A DNA stretch of 58,175 bases from Sedimentisphaerales bacterium (GCA_016930635.1 JAFGGI010000050.1:1-58175); one strand, 5' to 3'; shown: positions 32,933-42,281, counted from the stretch's first letter. The notes: a model not told the origin generated them from the letters alone. Made by a program: numbers and translations.

Positions 32933-34250
32933 CGCTATCCTCCGGTATATCAACTATACTTAGACAAACAGGCTTATCTCTGACTATATCGAGTCTGCCG
33001 AGATCTTCGATAGCAGAATTGATTTTTTTCTGTTCGGTCGGATGTGTTATCACGACTGCTGGCACAACATTATTTTCATTATGCTCTTCGTGCTGAAGAA
33101 CGCCTGAAATACTTATATCTTTGTCTGCAAGTATAGTGCAGATTTTTGCAAAACCGCCGGGTTTGTCGAGAACTTTAAGTCTTATATAAAATCTGCTTAC
33201 AAGATCATCGATATTGCCGATGGGGTCGTTTGCCTCATCTCTCGTCTCGAGTTTAACATGTTTAAAAAGCTTGATTGAATTTCCCATCGCAACTTCGATA
33301 ATATCAGCCACAACAGCAGAAGCTGTGGGCATCATTCCTGCGCCTCGGCCGTAAAACATCGTCTGGCCGACAGCATGACCGAATATACTTACCGCGTTAA
33401 ACGGTCCGCCGACTCGTGCAAGAGTACTGTCGCTGGAAATAAAGCATGGACGTACACGCAAAAATATCCTGCCGTCATCGAGTTTTTCGCCGATAGCCAG
33501 CAGTTTCAGGGTATAGCCCATCTCCCTGCCGTAGCGGATGTCAGAAATATCGATACTTTCAATGCCTTCGATAAGAATGTCTTTGAGCGTTATCTCACAG
33601 CCGAAAGCTATAGAAGCCAGTATCGCAAGTTTATGCGCACTGTCTGAACCGTTTATATCAAGTGTCGGATCGGCTTCAGCATACCCTTTTTCCTGTGCCT
33701 GTTCCAATGCATCGGAAAAAGGCATGTTCTTTTCTGTCATATTGGAAAGAATGTAATTGCAGGTTCCATTGACGATGCCGTATATAGCCTTGATTTTATT
33801 TGCGGCCAGGCCGGTCCTTATTGCAGAAATTATAGGTATTCCGCCCGCGCAGCTTGCCTCGAATGCAATGCACTTGTCGGCTTTGTGTGCGGCTGCGTAG
33901 AGCTCATTGCCGTGCTCTGCCAGCAGTGCCTTATTGGCGGTGACGACATTTTTACCGGCCGCGAGTAGTTTTAACTGAATATCCCTTGCAACAGTTGTTC
34001 CGCCGACAAGTTCGACAGCTATATCAATACTGTTATCTTCAAGCACACTGTTGAGGTCGTCGGTCAAAAGACCATCAGATAAAACGATATGTCTTTCTCT
34101 TTCAGTATCGATATCGACGATTCGTGCAAGCTCGAATTTTATACCGGTTCTTGCCTCGATATAATCTACGTCCTCGAGCAATAGTTCTGCCACACCGCTT
34201 CCGACGGTTCCAAAACCTATTACCGCTACTTTTACAGTTTTTTCAGCCAT
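32925..34250 (-). CDS. hom: Homoserine dehydrogenase
   Basis: Hom reduces aspartate semialdehyde to homoserine with NAD(P)H. The Rossmann start is VAVIGFGTVGSGVAELL, followed by the family blocks VTANKALLAEHG, FEASCAGGIPII and GIVNGTCNYILSNM with the catalytic Lys in the region near EADPTLDINGSDSAHK. A C-terminal ACT domain (about 350-430) suggests feedback control, probably by threonine. The length of 441 residues is typical. Its end overlaps the apgM-type gene, so the two are translated together. Confidence 0.97.
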   Translation of the reverse strand: MAEKTVKVAVIGFGTVGSGVAELLLEDVDYIEARTGIKFELARIVDIDTERERHIVLSDGLLTDDLNSVLEDNSIDIAVELVGGTTVARDIQLKLLAAGKNVVTANKALLAEHGNELYAAAHKADKCIAFEASCAGGIPIISAIRTGLAANKIKAIYGIVNGTCNYILSNMTEKNMPFSDALEQAQEKGYAEADPTLDINGSDSAHKLAILASIAFGCEITLKDILIEGIESIDISDIRYGREMGYTLKLLAIGEKLDDGRIFLRVRPCFISSDSTLARVGGPFNAVSIFGHAVGQTMFYGRGAGMMPTASAVVADIIEVAMGNSIKLFKHVKLETRDEANDPIGNIDDLVSRFYIRLKVLDKPGGFAKICTILADKDISISGVLQHEEHNENNVVPAVVITHPTEQKKINSAIEDLGRLDIVRDKPVCLSIVDIPEDSDE

Positions 34251-34329
34251 AACATACCCATCCCAAGTTATTTAGAACCAGCAGTTTACCGAAATGAAAT
34301 CGAATCTGCAAGTAAAAATCGCCCTTTGG

Positions 34330-35136
34330 CTATATATCCAGTATTAATGGTTTTGCCTCCATCAGCCGGCTGAAATTGGCTTCGTTAATAAAGGCCCCGG
34401 GACCGTTAGAATTGTATTTGGTCAGCATTTTGACCGTTGCTTTAAACTTTTTCTCTATTGGACTGACCAGATGCAGCGGCCCGGAATCCGCGAAATTTTC
34501 AATTTTAACCTCATACGCACACAGGGTTAGCCTGTCTATTAGAGGTTTTTCTTCTTCGTATTTGCCCAGCTTATAATCAGCCTTAAAACTTGACAGCATG
34601 ATAGCATGATTTTTTCCATCAGGATTATCGATAACAAGCGGCATATTGTTATGTTTCAGATGTACCTGAATCTGCCCCATTCTGTCGGTCCAGGGCATAA
34701 CCGCCAACAGAGCCAGGCCTCCGAAATCCGCCAGAAGCTGCCACTGGGTCTTAGCTTCCTTGCCGTGTTTGTGATTAACCTCTATTTTTTCGAAGTCTTT
34801 CTTATTCTGTGCCAAAGGTACATCAATTATACCGCTTTTTTCGCCGGGCGAACCTGTGATTATTGCCAGATATATTTTTCTAATAAGACCTTTTTTGAAA
34901 TCGCTTAAAAGCCTTCTCTGTACATCACTGTTTTTTGCCAGAATTATTATTCCGCTTACTTGTTTTTCAAGCCGATGGATAATTTTCAGTTCGTCTAAAT
35001 CTTTTCTTTGCCTGCGCACATTATCGATTAAATTATCTTTTCCGAATCGGTCATTTGTAACATTTATACCGACGGGTTTGTTAACTGCGATAATCCGCTC
35101 GTCTTCGTAAATAATTTCTATCTTGTTTTTCGACAT
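34330..35136 (-). CDS. RluA-family pseudouridine synthase-like protein, catalytic Asp replaced
   Basis: The fold is that of RluA/RluD-type pseudouridine synthases: IIYEDERIIAVNKPVGI, the active-site block KIIHRLEKQVSGIIILAK (residues 52-68), RKIYLAI and a C-terminal IQVHLKH. The active-site motif normally reads HRLD with an invariant nucleophilic Asp; here residue 57 is Glu, encoded by GAA at 34966-34968 on the minus strand. The protein may therefore be inactive in base isomerisation or have been turned to RNA binding. It is 268 residues long, has no S4 domain, and lies upstream of hom. Confidence 0.82.
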   Translation of the reverse strand: MSKNKIEIIYEDERIIAVNKPVGINVTNDRFGKDNLIDNVRRQRKDLDELKIIHRLEKQVSGIIILAKNSDVQRRLLSDFKKGLIRKIYLAIITGSPGEKSGIIDVPLAQNKKDFEKIEVNHKHGKEAKTQWQLLADFGGLALLAVMPWTDRMGQIQVHLKHNNMPLVIDNPDGKNHAIMLSSFKADYKLGKYEEEKPLIDRLTLCAYEVKIENFADSGPLHLVSPIEKKFKATVKMLTKYNSNGPGAFINEANFSRLMEAKPLILDI

Positions 35137-35242
35137 TAATTAGCTTTCCTGAAAATCTCGGCTTATTTGTCCCTTATTTTACCGGCTCGTTTATCTTTTT
35201 CCTTATTTTTCTTTTTTCGCTGGTAAGATTGAACAATAAGGC

Positions 35243-35270
35243 TTGAAATAACGTAATATTACGGTATTTT
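35243..35270 (+). promoter_or_regulatory. Putative htrA promoter with operator-like palindrome
   Basis: TTGAAA (35243-35248) and TATTTT (35265-35270) are 16 bases apart. The spacer holds the perfect 12-bp palindrome CGTAATATTACG (35252-35263), well placed to be a repressor site. Confidence 0.45.
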
Positions 35271-35275
35271 CATTT

Positions 35276-35305
35276 GTTCCTCAGGGGTTTCAGGAACACT
35301 TTTTT
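35276..35305 (+). terminator. Terminator-like hairpin in the htrA leader
   Basis: GTTCCT (35276-35281) pairs with AGGAAC (35292-35297) and is followed by ACTTTTTT. No plus-strand gene precedes it, so it may act as an attenuator within the htrA leader. Confidence 0.45.
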
Positions 35306-35356
35306 AACGGGCAAAACAGAGTTTAATTTTTGTAAGTTATTATAAGGAAAGTACTT

Positions 35357-36811
35357 ATGAAGAGTAAAAAATTGTTTATGATCGTATCATGTCTTGTATT
35401 TATTTTATTTCTGAATTCATTTTCCTTTGCCTCACCGGCTGCCAAAGAGAAAATTGAGGCACTTCGCGGCACAGGCGAGGTCTTTGCTGAAATCGCTGCC
35501 AAAGTTACTCCTGCAGTGGTATTTGTCAGTATTGAGCAGGAGGTTGTTCAGCAGGCACCTAATATGTTTTTTAACGACCCGTTTGAGGAGTTTAACGATG
35601 AGTTTTTCGAACGCTTTTTCGGCAAGCCTTTAAGACGCCGGGGACAACAGCCTAAAGAGAGAAAACAGATGCGCCGCGGCCAGGGCTCAGGTTTTATAAT
35701 CTCAGACGACGGCTTCATTTTGACAAATAATCATGTTGTTGCAGATGCGGATAAAATTACTGTAAAGCTTGCGGATGAAAGGGAGTTTACCGCCAAATTA
35801 ATCGGTACCGATCCTGAAACCGATGTCGCAGTAATAAAGATAGATGCAAATGACCTGCCCTATGCTGAACTTGGTGATTCGGACGAATTGAAAGTAGGTC
35901 AGTGGGTTATTGCGATAGGCAATCCATTTGGCCTAAGTCACACCGTAACCGCGGGCATTGTCTCAGCTAAGGGTAGAAACAGAATAGGCCTGACTCAGTA
36001 CGAGGATTTCATACAGACAGATGCTGCGATAAATTTCGGCAATTCAGGTGGTCCTCTGCTTGATATTGACGGCAAAGTCGTCGGTATTAATACGGCAATT
36101 TTCAGCCGCAGCGGCGGATATATGGGGATAGGTTTTGCAATACCGATAAATATGGCTAAATATGTTCATGAACAGCTTATAGCTAAAGGTAAGGTAACGA
36201 GAGGTTATCTGGGTATTTACGGCGACGATCTTAGCCCCGAAATGGCCAAACTTCTCGGAGCAAAAGATACTAAAGGCGTTGTTATAGATAAAGTTATAGA
36301 AGACAGTCCTGCCGAAAAAGATGGTCTAAAAAGGGGTGATATTATCGTAAAACTGGAAGGTAAACCGCTTGAAAACTGGGATAGCTTTAAAAGGTTAATC
36401 GCCCGGATAGCCCCGGGTACCAAGGTTAATCTTACCGTTATAAGAGATGGAAAAGAAAAGGATGTTGCCGTCGAACTTGAAACGAGAGAATCACTTGCAG
36501 ATGTGCCGACCGAAGACAGTAAAGAGGCTAAACAGATCGGAATAACAGTCCGGGACCTGACCAGTGAATTTGCTCAGCGTTTTGGTTTTGATGAGGACCA
36601 GACCGGCGTTGTTGTTGACAGCGTCGATCCAACGTCTGATGCAGCGATGAAAGGTATTACCCCCGGCACTTTGATTATAGAAGTTAATCGTGAAAAAGTC
36701 AGCAATACCAAAGATTTCTGGAGGCTTATAAAGGAAGCAGATGACTCAGTGTTGTTTTATGCCAAATATGGCGAAGTTGAAAAATATGTTGTAGTAAAAT
36801 TCAAAGAGTAA
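35357..36811 (+). CDS. htrA: Periplasmic serine protease HtrA/DegP
   Basis: This is a periplasmic quality-control protease that degrades or refolds misfolded envelope proteins. A signal peptide (about residues 1-25) leads to the trypsin-like domain with His126 (TNNHVVAD), Asp156 (DPETDVAVI) and Ser230 (NFGNSGGP). Two PDZ domains follow (about 290-385 and 400-484). The length of 484 residues fits DegP/DegQ. The ribosome binding site is AAGGAAAG. The terminator at 36834-36870 ends the transcript. The gene is probably stress-induced through the palindrome-bearing promoter upstream, but that is inference. Confidence 0.96.
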   Translation: MKSKKLFMIVSCLVFILFLNSFSFASPAAKEKIEALRGTGEVFAEIAAKVTPAVVFVSIEQEVVQQAPNMFFNDPFEEFNDEFFERFFGKPLRRRGQQPKERKQMRRGQGSGFIISDDGFILTNNHVVADADKITVKLADEREFTAKLIGTDPETDVAVIKIDANDLPYAELGDSDELKVGQWVIAIGNPFGLSHTVTAGIVSAKGRNRIGLTQYEDFIQTDAAINFGNSGGPLLDIDGKVVGINTAIFSRSGGYMGIGFAIPINMAKYVHEQLIAKGKVTRGYLGIYGDDLSPEMAKLLGAKDTKGVVIDKVIEDSPAEKDGLKRGDIIVKLEGKPLENWDSFKRLIARIAPGTKVNLTVIRDGKEKDVAVELETRESLADVPTEDSKEAKQIGITVRDLTSEFAQRFGFDEDQTGVVVDSVDPTSDAAMKGITPGTLIIEVNREKVSNTKDFWRLIKEADDSVLFYAKYGEVEKYVVVKFKE

Positions 36812-36833
36812 ATACGAATTCAGAGATATTTAA

Positions 36834-36870
36834 CCCCCGCTCTTGTCCCTAAGGGACGCGGGGGTTTTTT
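36834..36870 (+). terminator. Rho-independent terminator of htrA
   Basis: CCCCCGC and GTCCC pair with GGGAC and GCGGGGG, and a run of six T follows. The T-run overlaps the stop codon of the convergent aminotransferase gene. Confidence 0.88.
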
Positions 36871-37984
36871 ATGCATTATCCAGGCACTTTTTCAGCGTCT
36901 GGCAAACCAGTGCAATTTCATCTTTGCTGAGGTTGTTGTAAAACGGCAGGGCGATAGTGCTTTTGCACACTTTATCTGCAACAGGAAAATCACCATCTTT
37001 GTATCCGAATTTTTCAGCTATAAAAGGCTGAAGCGTCACAGGCGGGAAATAGTTGCTTACCTGGATTCCTTCTGCCAGCATAGCATTTAGGATATCATTT
37101 CTTTTTGGGATAAATTGGTCTTTAAGCCTTATGACAAAGACAAACCAGCTCATTTTGCAGTTTGCCTCGGCTTTAGGCACAATAACCCTTTCATCATTGC
37201 CGAGAATTTCCTGGTACCAGCTGACAACCTGTGCTCTTTTTTGTATAAATTCCTCAATCCTTTCCAGCTGTGCGATTCCCAAGGCAGCATTAATATCACT
37301 CAGCCGGAAATTATACCCCAGTCTTTCGTGGGCGAGCCAGCCTCCGCCTTTTCCCCGTCCCTGATTTCTCATTGATATACACATATCAGCTATATCATCG
37401 TCATTGGTTAGGATCATGCCGCCTTCGCCGGTAGTGGTTTGTTTGTTTGGATAATATGCAAAGGCTCCGACTGTTCCGAAACTGCCGGCTTTTTTACCGT
37501 TCAGTTCTGAGCCGAGTGCTTCACAGCTGTCCTCGATAACAGGCAAATTGTGCTTTTTCGCAATTTCACAAACCCTGTCCATACCTGCAGGATTTCCAAA
37601 TACGGCAACCGGCAGAATAGCCTTTGTTTTTTTTGTGATCTTTTCTTCGATTTTTCCAGGGTCGATATTAAGGTTATCAGTATTGATATCCGCGAAAACC
37701 GGCTTTGCATCGACCATCATGATACAGGTTGTCGAGGCAATAAAAGTAAAAGGTGTGGTAATTACTTCGTCGTCTTTGCCTATCCCCAAAGCTTTCATAC
37801 ATAAAAATAATGCACTTGTACCGGAGTTGACACTTACGCCGCGTTTGACGCCGGCATACTTAGCGGTTTTTTCCTCAAATTCGGCCATTTTAGGCCCAAG
37901 TGCCAGATTTGGGCTTTTAAGAACCTCAGTTACCGCCTGTATCTCTTTTTCTGTAATGTCAGGGCGGGACAAATGGATTTTCAT
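36869..37984 (-). CDS. DegT/DnrJ/EryC1/StrS family aminotransferase
   Basis: This PLP-dependent aminotransferase of the sugar-nucleotide type adds an amino group to a keto-sugar nucleotide for surface polysaccharide or glycan synthesis. The PLP-binding Lys is K181 in YPNKQTTTGEGG. Family blocks include VNSGTSALFLCM, TPFTFIAS, IEDSCEALGS and GYNFRLSDINAA. The 371 residues are complete. No other sugar-nucleotide genes lie nearby, so the substrate cannot be named. The stop codon lies in the T-run of the htrA terminator. Confidence 0.93.
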   Translation of the reverse strand: MKIHLSRPDITEKEIQAVTEVLKSPNLALGPKMAEFEEKTAKYAGVKRGVSVNSGTSALFLCMKALGIGKDDEVITTPFTFIASTTCIMMVDAKPVFADINTDNLNIDPGKIEEKITKKTKAILPVAVFGNPAGMDRVCEIAKKHNLPVIEDSCEALGSELNGKKAGSFGTVGAFAYYPNKQTTTGEGGMILTNDDDIADMCISMRNQGRGKGGGWLAHERLGYNFRLSDINAALGIAQLERIEEFIQKRAQVVSWYQEILGNDERVIVPKAEANCKMSWFVFVIRLKDQFIPKRNDILNAMLAEGIQVSNYFPPVTLQPFIAEKFGYKDGDFPVADKVCKSTIALPFYNNLSKDEIALVCQTLKKCLDNA

Positions 37985-38086
37985 ATAAATACTCCGGTTT
38001 TCAATTATAAAACCATTATTATACTCTTAAAGCTACTTATAGAGAAAGAAAAATATCATATGTTTCAGGCATAGCTTAAAACATCC

Positions 38087-38115
38087 TTGCATAACTTATG
38101 CTTTAGGAATATAAT
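38087..38115 (+). promoter_or_regulatory. Sigma-70-type promoter for the ferritin-like gene
   Basis: TTGCAT (38087-38092) and TATAAT (38110-38115) are 17 bases apart, about 30 bases before the start codon. Confidence 0.65.
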
Positions 38116-38145
38116 ATACGTTAGTATTTATTGAGGAGTAAAGAA

Positions 38146-38631
38146 ATGCTGGATACAGAAAGTGTCGAAGGCATTTTGTATTACGCGATCGGCAGGGAGG
38201 TCGAGGCCAATGTATTTTATAATCTTCTTTCTCAATACGTTGATGATCCTCAGATACAGGCTATCTGCGCCGATTTGGCACTTGAAGAGCTCAGACACAA
38301 AGCTCGTCTTGAACTTGAGATAATGAAGCTCGGCAAAGTTGCCAAACAGTTTATCTCCAGCGATAAGGATGAAGAATTTCTTCCTAAGCCGCTTGATTGT
38401 ATGCTGAATATGGTCAAGGTTATGCAGATGGATTTGCCTCAGCTTTTGCTCTTTGCGATGAAAAAAGAAAAAATTGCTTTCAGATTTTACATCGATTTTC
38501 TGCCGAAGGTACAAGATGCCCGCTGCCGTGAGGTTCTTATCGAACTTGCCGAAGAAGAGGCTCGTCATAAAATCAGATTCGAGTTGGAATACGACAGATT
38601 AATGACTGCTGGCTCCGAGCCTCTGGTATAG
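38146..38631 (+). CDS. Ferritin-like (rubrerythrin-type) diiron protein
   Basis: The 161 residues form a four-helix ferritin-like domain with two Glu-x2-His-bearing pairs: E18 with E48 and H51 (EELRH) in the first half and EKIAFRF with EEEARH in the second. This is the erythrin-vacuolar iron transport/rubrerythrin pattern for a diiron centre. It probably handles peroxide or iron. It lacks the C-terminal rubredoxin Cys4 domain of full rubrerythrin. I chose the ATG at 38146 because GAGGAG sits at 38133-38138. A TTG at 38131 overlaps that site and is rejected as a start. Confidence 0.85.
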   Translation: MLDTESVEGILYYAIGREVEANVFYNLLSQYVDDPQIQAICADLALEELRHKARLELEIMKLGKVAKQFISSDKDEEFLPKPLDCMLNMVKVMQMDLPQLLLFAMKKEKIAFRFYIDFLPKVQDARCREVLIELAEEEARHKIRFELEYDRLMTAGSEPLV

Positions 38632-38641
38632 AAATTTACTC

Positions 38642-39355
38642 TTAACTTCGCAGGTCGATTATAGAGGGATTGTCTATGAATTTTTCGATAACAAATTTGG
38701 TCAGGTTGGCCCACGATTTTGCCTTGTCCAGTACAATACTGTCGCTTGTGGCGATTATCTTTTCGCTTTTTACAAGTGCATCATCAGGATTATTGATAAG
38801 TGTCACCTCCGGTTGAGAGTCGGTTGTCTGTGATTCTATGATTTTTTTAAGTTTTCCGCTGTTTGATACGGGCTTATCGAGCAGCCAGTGTACACTGTTT
38901 GTCTTTAATTCCCCCAGGGCTTTGTTGATCAGTTCAATAGCAGGTATCGTTTCATTGACCTTTCTGTACGTTCCATGCATACCTGCCAGATCACGCATAC
39001 ACCCGTCTCGCCCGATGAATATGAAGGCACCGCTCAGTGCTGCTTCTATGGTTATTAATATATTATATCCGTCGATTAAAATGTCCTTGTTTGTTAATTC
39101 GACAGTGTCGATTCGGCGTTCAAGTCTGTTGGCAAGATGAGCATCCGAGCAGCTGCTCCGCATAACTGCGAGCCGCTGCCTTTCTGTAAGCGCGAATTTA
39201 TCGCCCACCAGTTTTAAACTGGCATTTTCCGGGTATCCTTTTGTCAAAAGCAGCGAGTAATCCGCCGCCGCACATCTTAAATCACCTATGTTTTCTGTAC
39301 AGAACAGGTTACTGTCCTGCGGATGAGGGCCTCTATGTTTTCTTTTGTCCGGCAT
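38642..39355 (-). CDS. DUF434 domain protein
   Basis: This is a conserved family of unknown function (DUF434). It begins PDKRKHRGPHPQDSNLF, followed by DYSLLLTKGYPENASLKLVGD, RQRLAVMRSSCSD, the central IDGYNILITIEAALSG and RDGCMRDLAGMHGTYR. The IDGYN and DKPVSNSGKL segments with spaced acidic residues recall PIN/NYN-type nuclease folds, but this is only suggestive. The length of 237 residues is usual. It is transcribed away from murE, with which it shares a 98-base intergenic region. Confidence 0.82.
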   Translation of the reverse strand: MPDKRKHRGPHPQDSNLFCTENIGDLRCAAADYSLLLTKGYPENASLKLVGDKFALTERQRLAVMRSSCSDAHLANRLERRIDTVELTNKDILIDGYNILITIEAALSGAFIFIGRDGCMRDLAGMHGTYRKVNETIPAIELINKALGELKTNSVHWLLDKPVSNSGKLKKIIESQTTDSQPEVTLINNPDDALVKSEKIIATSDSIVLDKAKSWANLTKFVIEKFIDNPSIIDLRS

Positions 39356-39453
39356 GGCTCTAATTATACTGTTTTTGCCGGCGATGTTGAATAAAATCGT
39401 TGGATAAAATTCGAACCTGTGTTATTTTATCGTTTGAACTTGCGGATAAGATT

Positions 39454-40887
39454 ATGACACTGGAGCAGTTACTAAAACTTATGGAAAAACCTCCTGCCCA
39501 AAGGCCTCGGGTATCGGCCGACTCGAGAAATATACATCCCGGCAGCATATTCGTAGCAATCAAGGGTACACAGGTTGACGGCCATGATTTTATCGACAGG
39601 GCGGTTAAAAAAGGCGCCAAATATATTGTTTCACAGAAACCAGTTACCTCTTCAGCTCAGGTTATACTCACCATAGATACCACCCACACATTTGGTCAGC
39701 TTTGCCAGGCATATTTTGATAACCCCAATGACAAGCTTACCAATCTTGCGGTTACCGGTACTAACGGCAAAACGACAACTACATATCTATTCCGTTCCAT
39801 AGCTGCCAATGCAGGTAAAAAATGTGCTCTTGTAGGAACTGTAGAAGTTGATTTCGGTGACGGCCAAAGAATCATCGAGTCTGCTTTAACTACACCCGAT
39901 GCGTTTGACTTTGCTTCTTTAGCCAGTCAAATGGTCGATACTGGCGCCGAATATATGATAGCCGAGGCAAGCAGTCACGCCATCGAACAGAATCGTCTGG
40001 CCGGTATAAATTTTTCTGCTGCTGCGTTTACAAACCTCACAGGCGACCATCTGGATTATCATAAAACAATGGAAGCCTATTTAGCTGCAAAGCTTAAATT
40101 ATTTGAAAAACTTTCATCTGATTCTGCAGCGATAATAAATGCCGACGATCCTGTTTGCCGGAAAGTGGCCGCTGTAACCAAAGCGAAAAGTATTTTCTAT
40201 TCTCTTGGAGAAAAGGCTGACATTACTGCTGATATCATATCAATGGATATTACAGGTACGGTTTTTGATTTGAATCTGCCCGGCAAAAAAGTTCGTGTAG
40301 ATACGCCTCTGATAGGCTCTCATAATATCAGCAATCACCTTGCCGCAGCTTCTCTTGCATATATCTGTGGTTTTAGCCCTGAGATGATAGCTGAAGGACT
40401 TTCAAAATTTGCAGTCGTGCCCGGCAGGCTCCAAAAAGTACCTTTTTCAGGTGATTTCACCGTTCTTGTCGATTATGCCCATACCGATGATGCCTTAAAA
40501 AATGTCCTTAATGCCCTGAGACCCCTCTGTAAAGGACGTCTAACAGTGGTCTTTGGATGCGGCGGAGACAGGGACAAAACCAAGCGGCCCCGAATGGCAT
40601 ATGTTGCCAGCCAGCTTGCCGACCGTATTTTTGTTACCAGCGACAATCCAAGGACTGAAGATCCGTCAGCAATAATAAATGATATTCTCAAAGGATTTTC
40701 AAACCCTTCTGATGATAAGATTGTTGTCCAGCCGGACAGGAAAAAAGCTATCCAAACCGCTGTCAATTCTGCCCAAACTGATGATATAATTGTTATAGCC
40801 GGCAAAGGGCATGAAAATTATCAGATCATCGGCACTGAAAGAAAACCCTTCAGTGATATTGATACTGCCATGGAATTTTTAAGATGA
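39454..40887 (+). CDS. murE: UDP-MurNAc-L-Ala-D-Glu:meso-diaminopimelate ligase
   Basis: MurE adds the third residue to the peptidoglycan stem peptide in the cytoplasm. The ATP-binding loop is TGTNGKTTT (about residues 102-110), and the specificity motif DNPR (about 397-400) marks meso-diaminopimelate as the substrate. The Mur ligase blocks EASSHAIEQNR and VDYAHTDDAL are present. I chose the ATG at 39454; an upstream TTG at 39400 would add 18 residues without family support. It overlaps murF by ATGA. Its presence shows a normal mDAP-type peptidoglycan pathway in this organism. Confidence 0.96.
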   Translation: MTLEQLLKLMEKPPAQRPRVSADSRNIHPGSIFVAIKGTQVDGHDFIDRAVKKGAKYIVSQKPVTSSAQVILTIDTTHTFGQLCQAYFDNPNDKLTNLAVTGTNGKTTTTYLFRSIAANAGKKCALVGTVEVDFGDGQRIIESALTTPDAFDFASLASQMVDTGAEYMIAEASSHAIEQNRLAGINFSAAAFTNLTGDHLDYHKTMEAYLAAKLKLFEKLSSDSAAIINADDPVCRKVAAVTKAKSIFYSLGEKADITADIISMDITGTVFDLNLPGKKVRVDTPLIGSHNISNHLAAASLAYICGFSPEMIAEGLSKFAVVPGRLQKVPFSGDFTVLVDYAHTDDALKNVLNALRPLCKGRLTVVFGCGGDRDKTKRPRMAYVASQLADRIFVTSDNPRTEDPSAIINDILKGFSNPSDDKIVVQPDRKKAIQTAVNSAQTDDIIVIAGKGHENYQIIGTERKPFSDIDTAMEFLR

Positions 40888-42260
40888 ATCCCTTAAGCAT
40901 AAAAAAACTTGCCGAGATTATAAACGCCAAAACAATCCCTGGCTCGGCAGAAAATATAACCGGCGCAGGTATCGACTCACGGACTCTTTCTAAAGGCAGT
41001 GTCTTTTTTGCAATTAAAGGCGAAAACTTTGACGGCCACGATTTTGTCAAACAGGCTCTCGAAAACGGCGCCGCCTGTGCAGTCGTAGAAAAGAAAATCA
41101 CCGGCATCGATGATAAAAAAATCCTTCTTGTTAACAGCACGGTTGCTGCCCTTGGCGACCTGGCTAAGTTCATAAGAAATAATAATGATTATAAAGTTAT
41201 CGCGATTACCGGCTCAGCAGGAAAAACTACCGTCAGGAGCCTTGTTTTTCACGTTCTAAGCGGCCAATTCAGGTGCTTTACTGCTCCTAAAAGCTATAAC
41301 AACAATATCGGTGTGCCTTTGACGATTTTCGATGCTCCTGAAAATTGCGAATTTGTCATAGCCGAGCTTGGCAGTAACCATCTCGGCGAAATCCAATATC
41401 TTTCACAAATTGCCTGTCCCGACATAGCTTTGATAACTACAATATGTCCCGCACATTTGGCAGGGCTAAAATCGATTGACCAGATAATAAAAGAAAAAGT
41501 CTCAATAACGGCCGGCTTAAAGCCGGACGGAAAATTTTTCATTAACGGAACCTGCAAGGAACTTGTTGATTATTGTCGGGGTGAAAAAATTGACTTCACG
41601 ACTTTCGGCACGGATAAGGATTGTGATATTCGCGCAAAAGATATAGATCTGTTTGGCGATAAAAGTACCTTTTTTATCGAAGATACCCTGGTGACCCTTC
41701 CGCTGGCGTCCAGGGCAAATGTGGAAAATGCATCTGCCGCCTGGGCAATATGTAAATCTATCGGTATCTTACCCGAACAGTTTGCCCGCTCAATGGCAGA
41801 TATAAAACCGGTTGATATGCGAATGGAGATTCTGAAGTTTGGCCTTGTAACGGTTCTTAATGACTGCTATAACGCCAATCCGGGTTCAATGAAAAATGCA
41901 ATAGAAACGCTTTCTCTAATGGCCAAACGGAGAAAAACCAGACCGGTTTTTATCTTCGGCCTGATGGGTGAACTTGGCAGCCGGAGTGAAGAATTCCATA
42001 CCATCCTAGGTCGTCAAATTGCCGAAAACAGAATTTCTGTACTGCTGACAACCAAAGGCGACAGCGCAATTGCTGCCCGAACAGCAGAAAAGTATGCTGA
42101 TTTTGATATTTCAATCGAAATTTTTGAAAATGTCCCCCAGCTTTGTGATAATCTGTACAAATTTATTCAACCTGACGATATAATACTAGTCAAAGCTTCC
42201 CGCAGTGAACATTTTGAATCGGTTGTAGATAAATTAAAGGCCCTTTTAACCGAACAGTAA
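40884..42260 (+). CDS. murF: UDP-MurNAc-tripeptide:D-Ala-D-Ala ligase
   Basis: MurF adds D-Ala-D-Ala to the UDP-MurNAc tripeptide. The P-loop is TGSAGKTTV near residue 110, followed by PKSYNNNIGVPLTI, a family hallmark, and NDCYNANPGSM in the C-terminal domain. The N-terminal domain repeats the DSRTLSKGSVFFAIKGENFDGHDF pattern seen in murE, reflecting the common ancestry. It is 458 residues long. It overlaps murE by four bases and precedes mraY by 21 bases. Confidence 0.96.
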   Translation: MNPLSIKKLAEIINAKTIPGSAENITGAGIDSRTLSKGSVFFAIKGENFDGHDFVKQALENGAACAVVEKKITGIDDKKILLVNSTVAALGDLAKFIRNNNDYKVIAITGSAGKTTVRSLVFHVLSGQFRCFTAPKSYNNNIGVPLTIFDAPENCEFVIAELGSNHLGEIQYLSQIACPDIALITTICPAHLAGLKSIDQIIKEKVSITAGLKPDGKFFINGTCKELVDYCRGEKIDFTTFGTDKDCDIRAKDIDLFGDKSTFFIEDTLVTLPLASRANVENASAAWAICKSIGILPEQFARSMADIKPVDMRMEILKFGLVTVLNDCYNANPGSMKNAIETLSLMAKRRKTRPVFIFGLMGELGSRSEEFHTILGRQIAENRISVLLTTKGDSAIAARTAEKYADFDISIEIFENVPQLCDNLYKFIQPDDIILVKASRSEHFESVVDKLKALLTEQ

Positions 42261-42281
42261 CTAAATTTGCAATTGTAGCTT

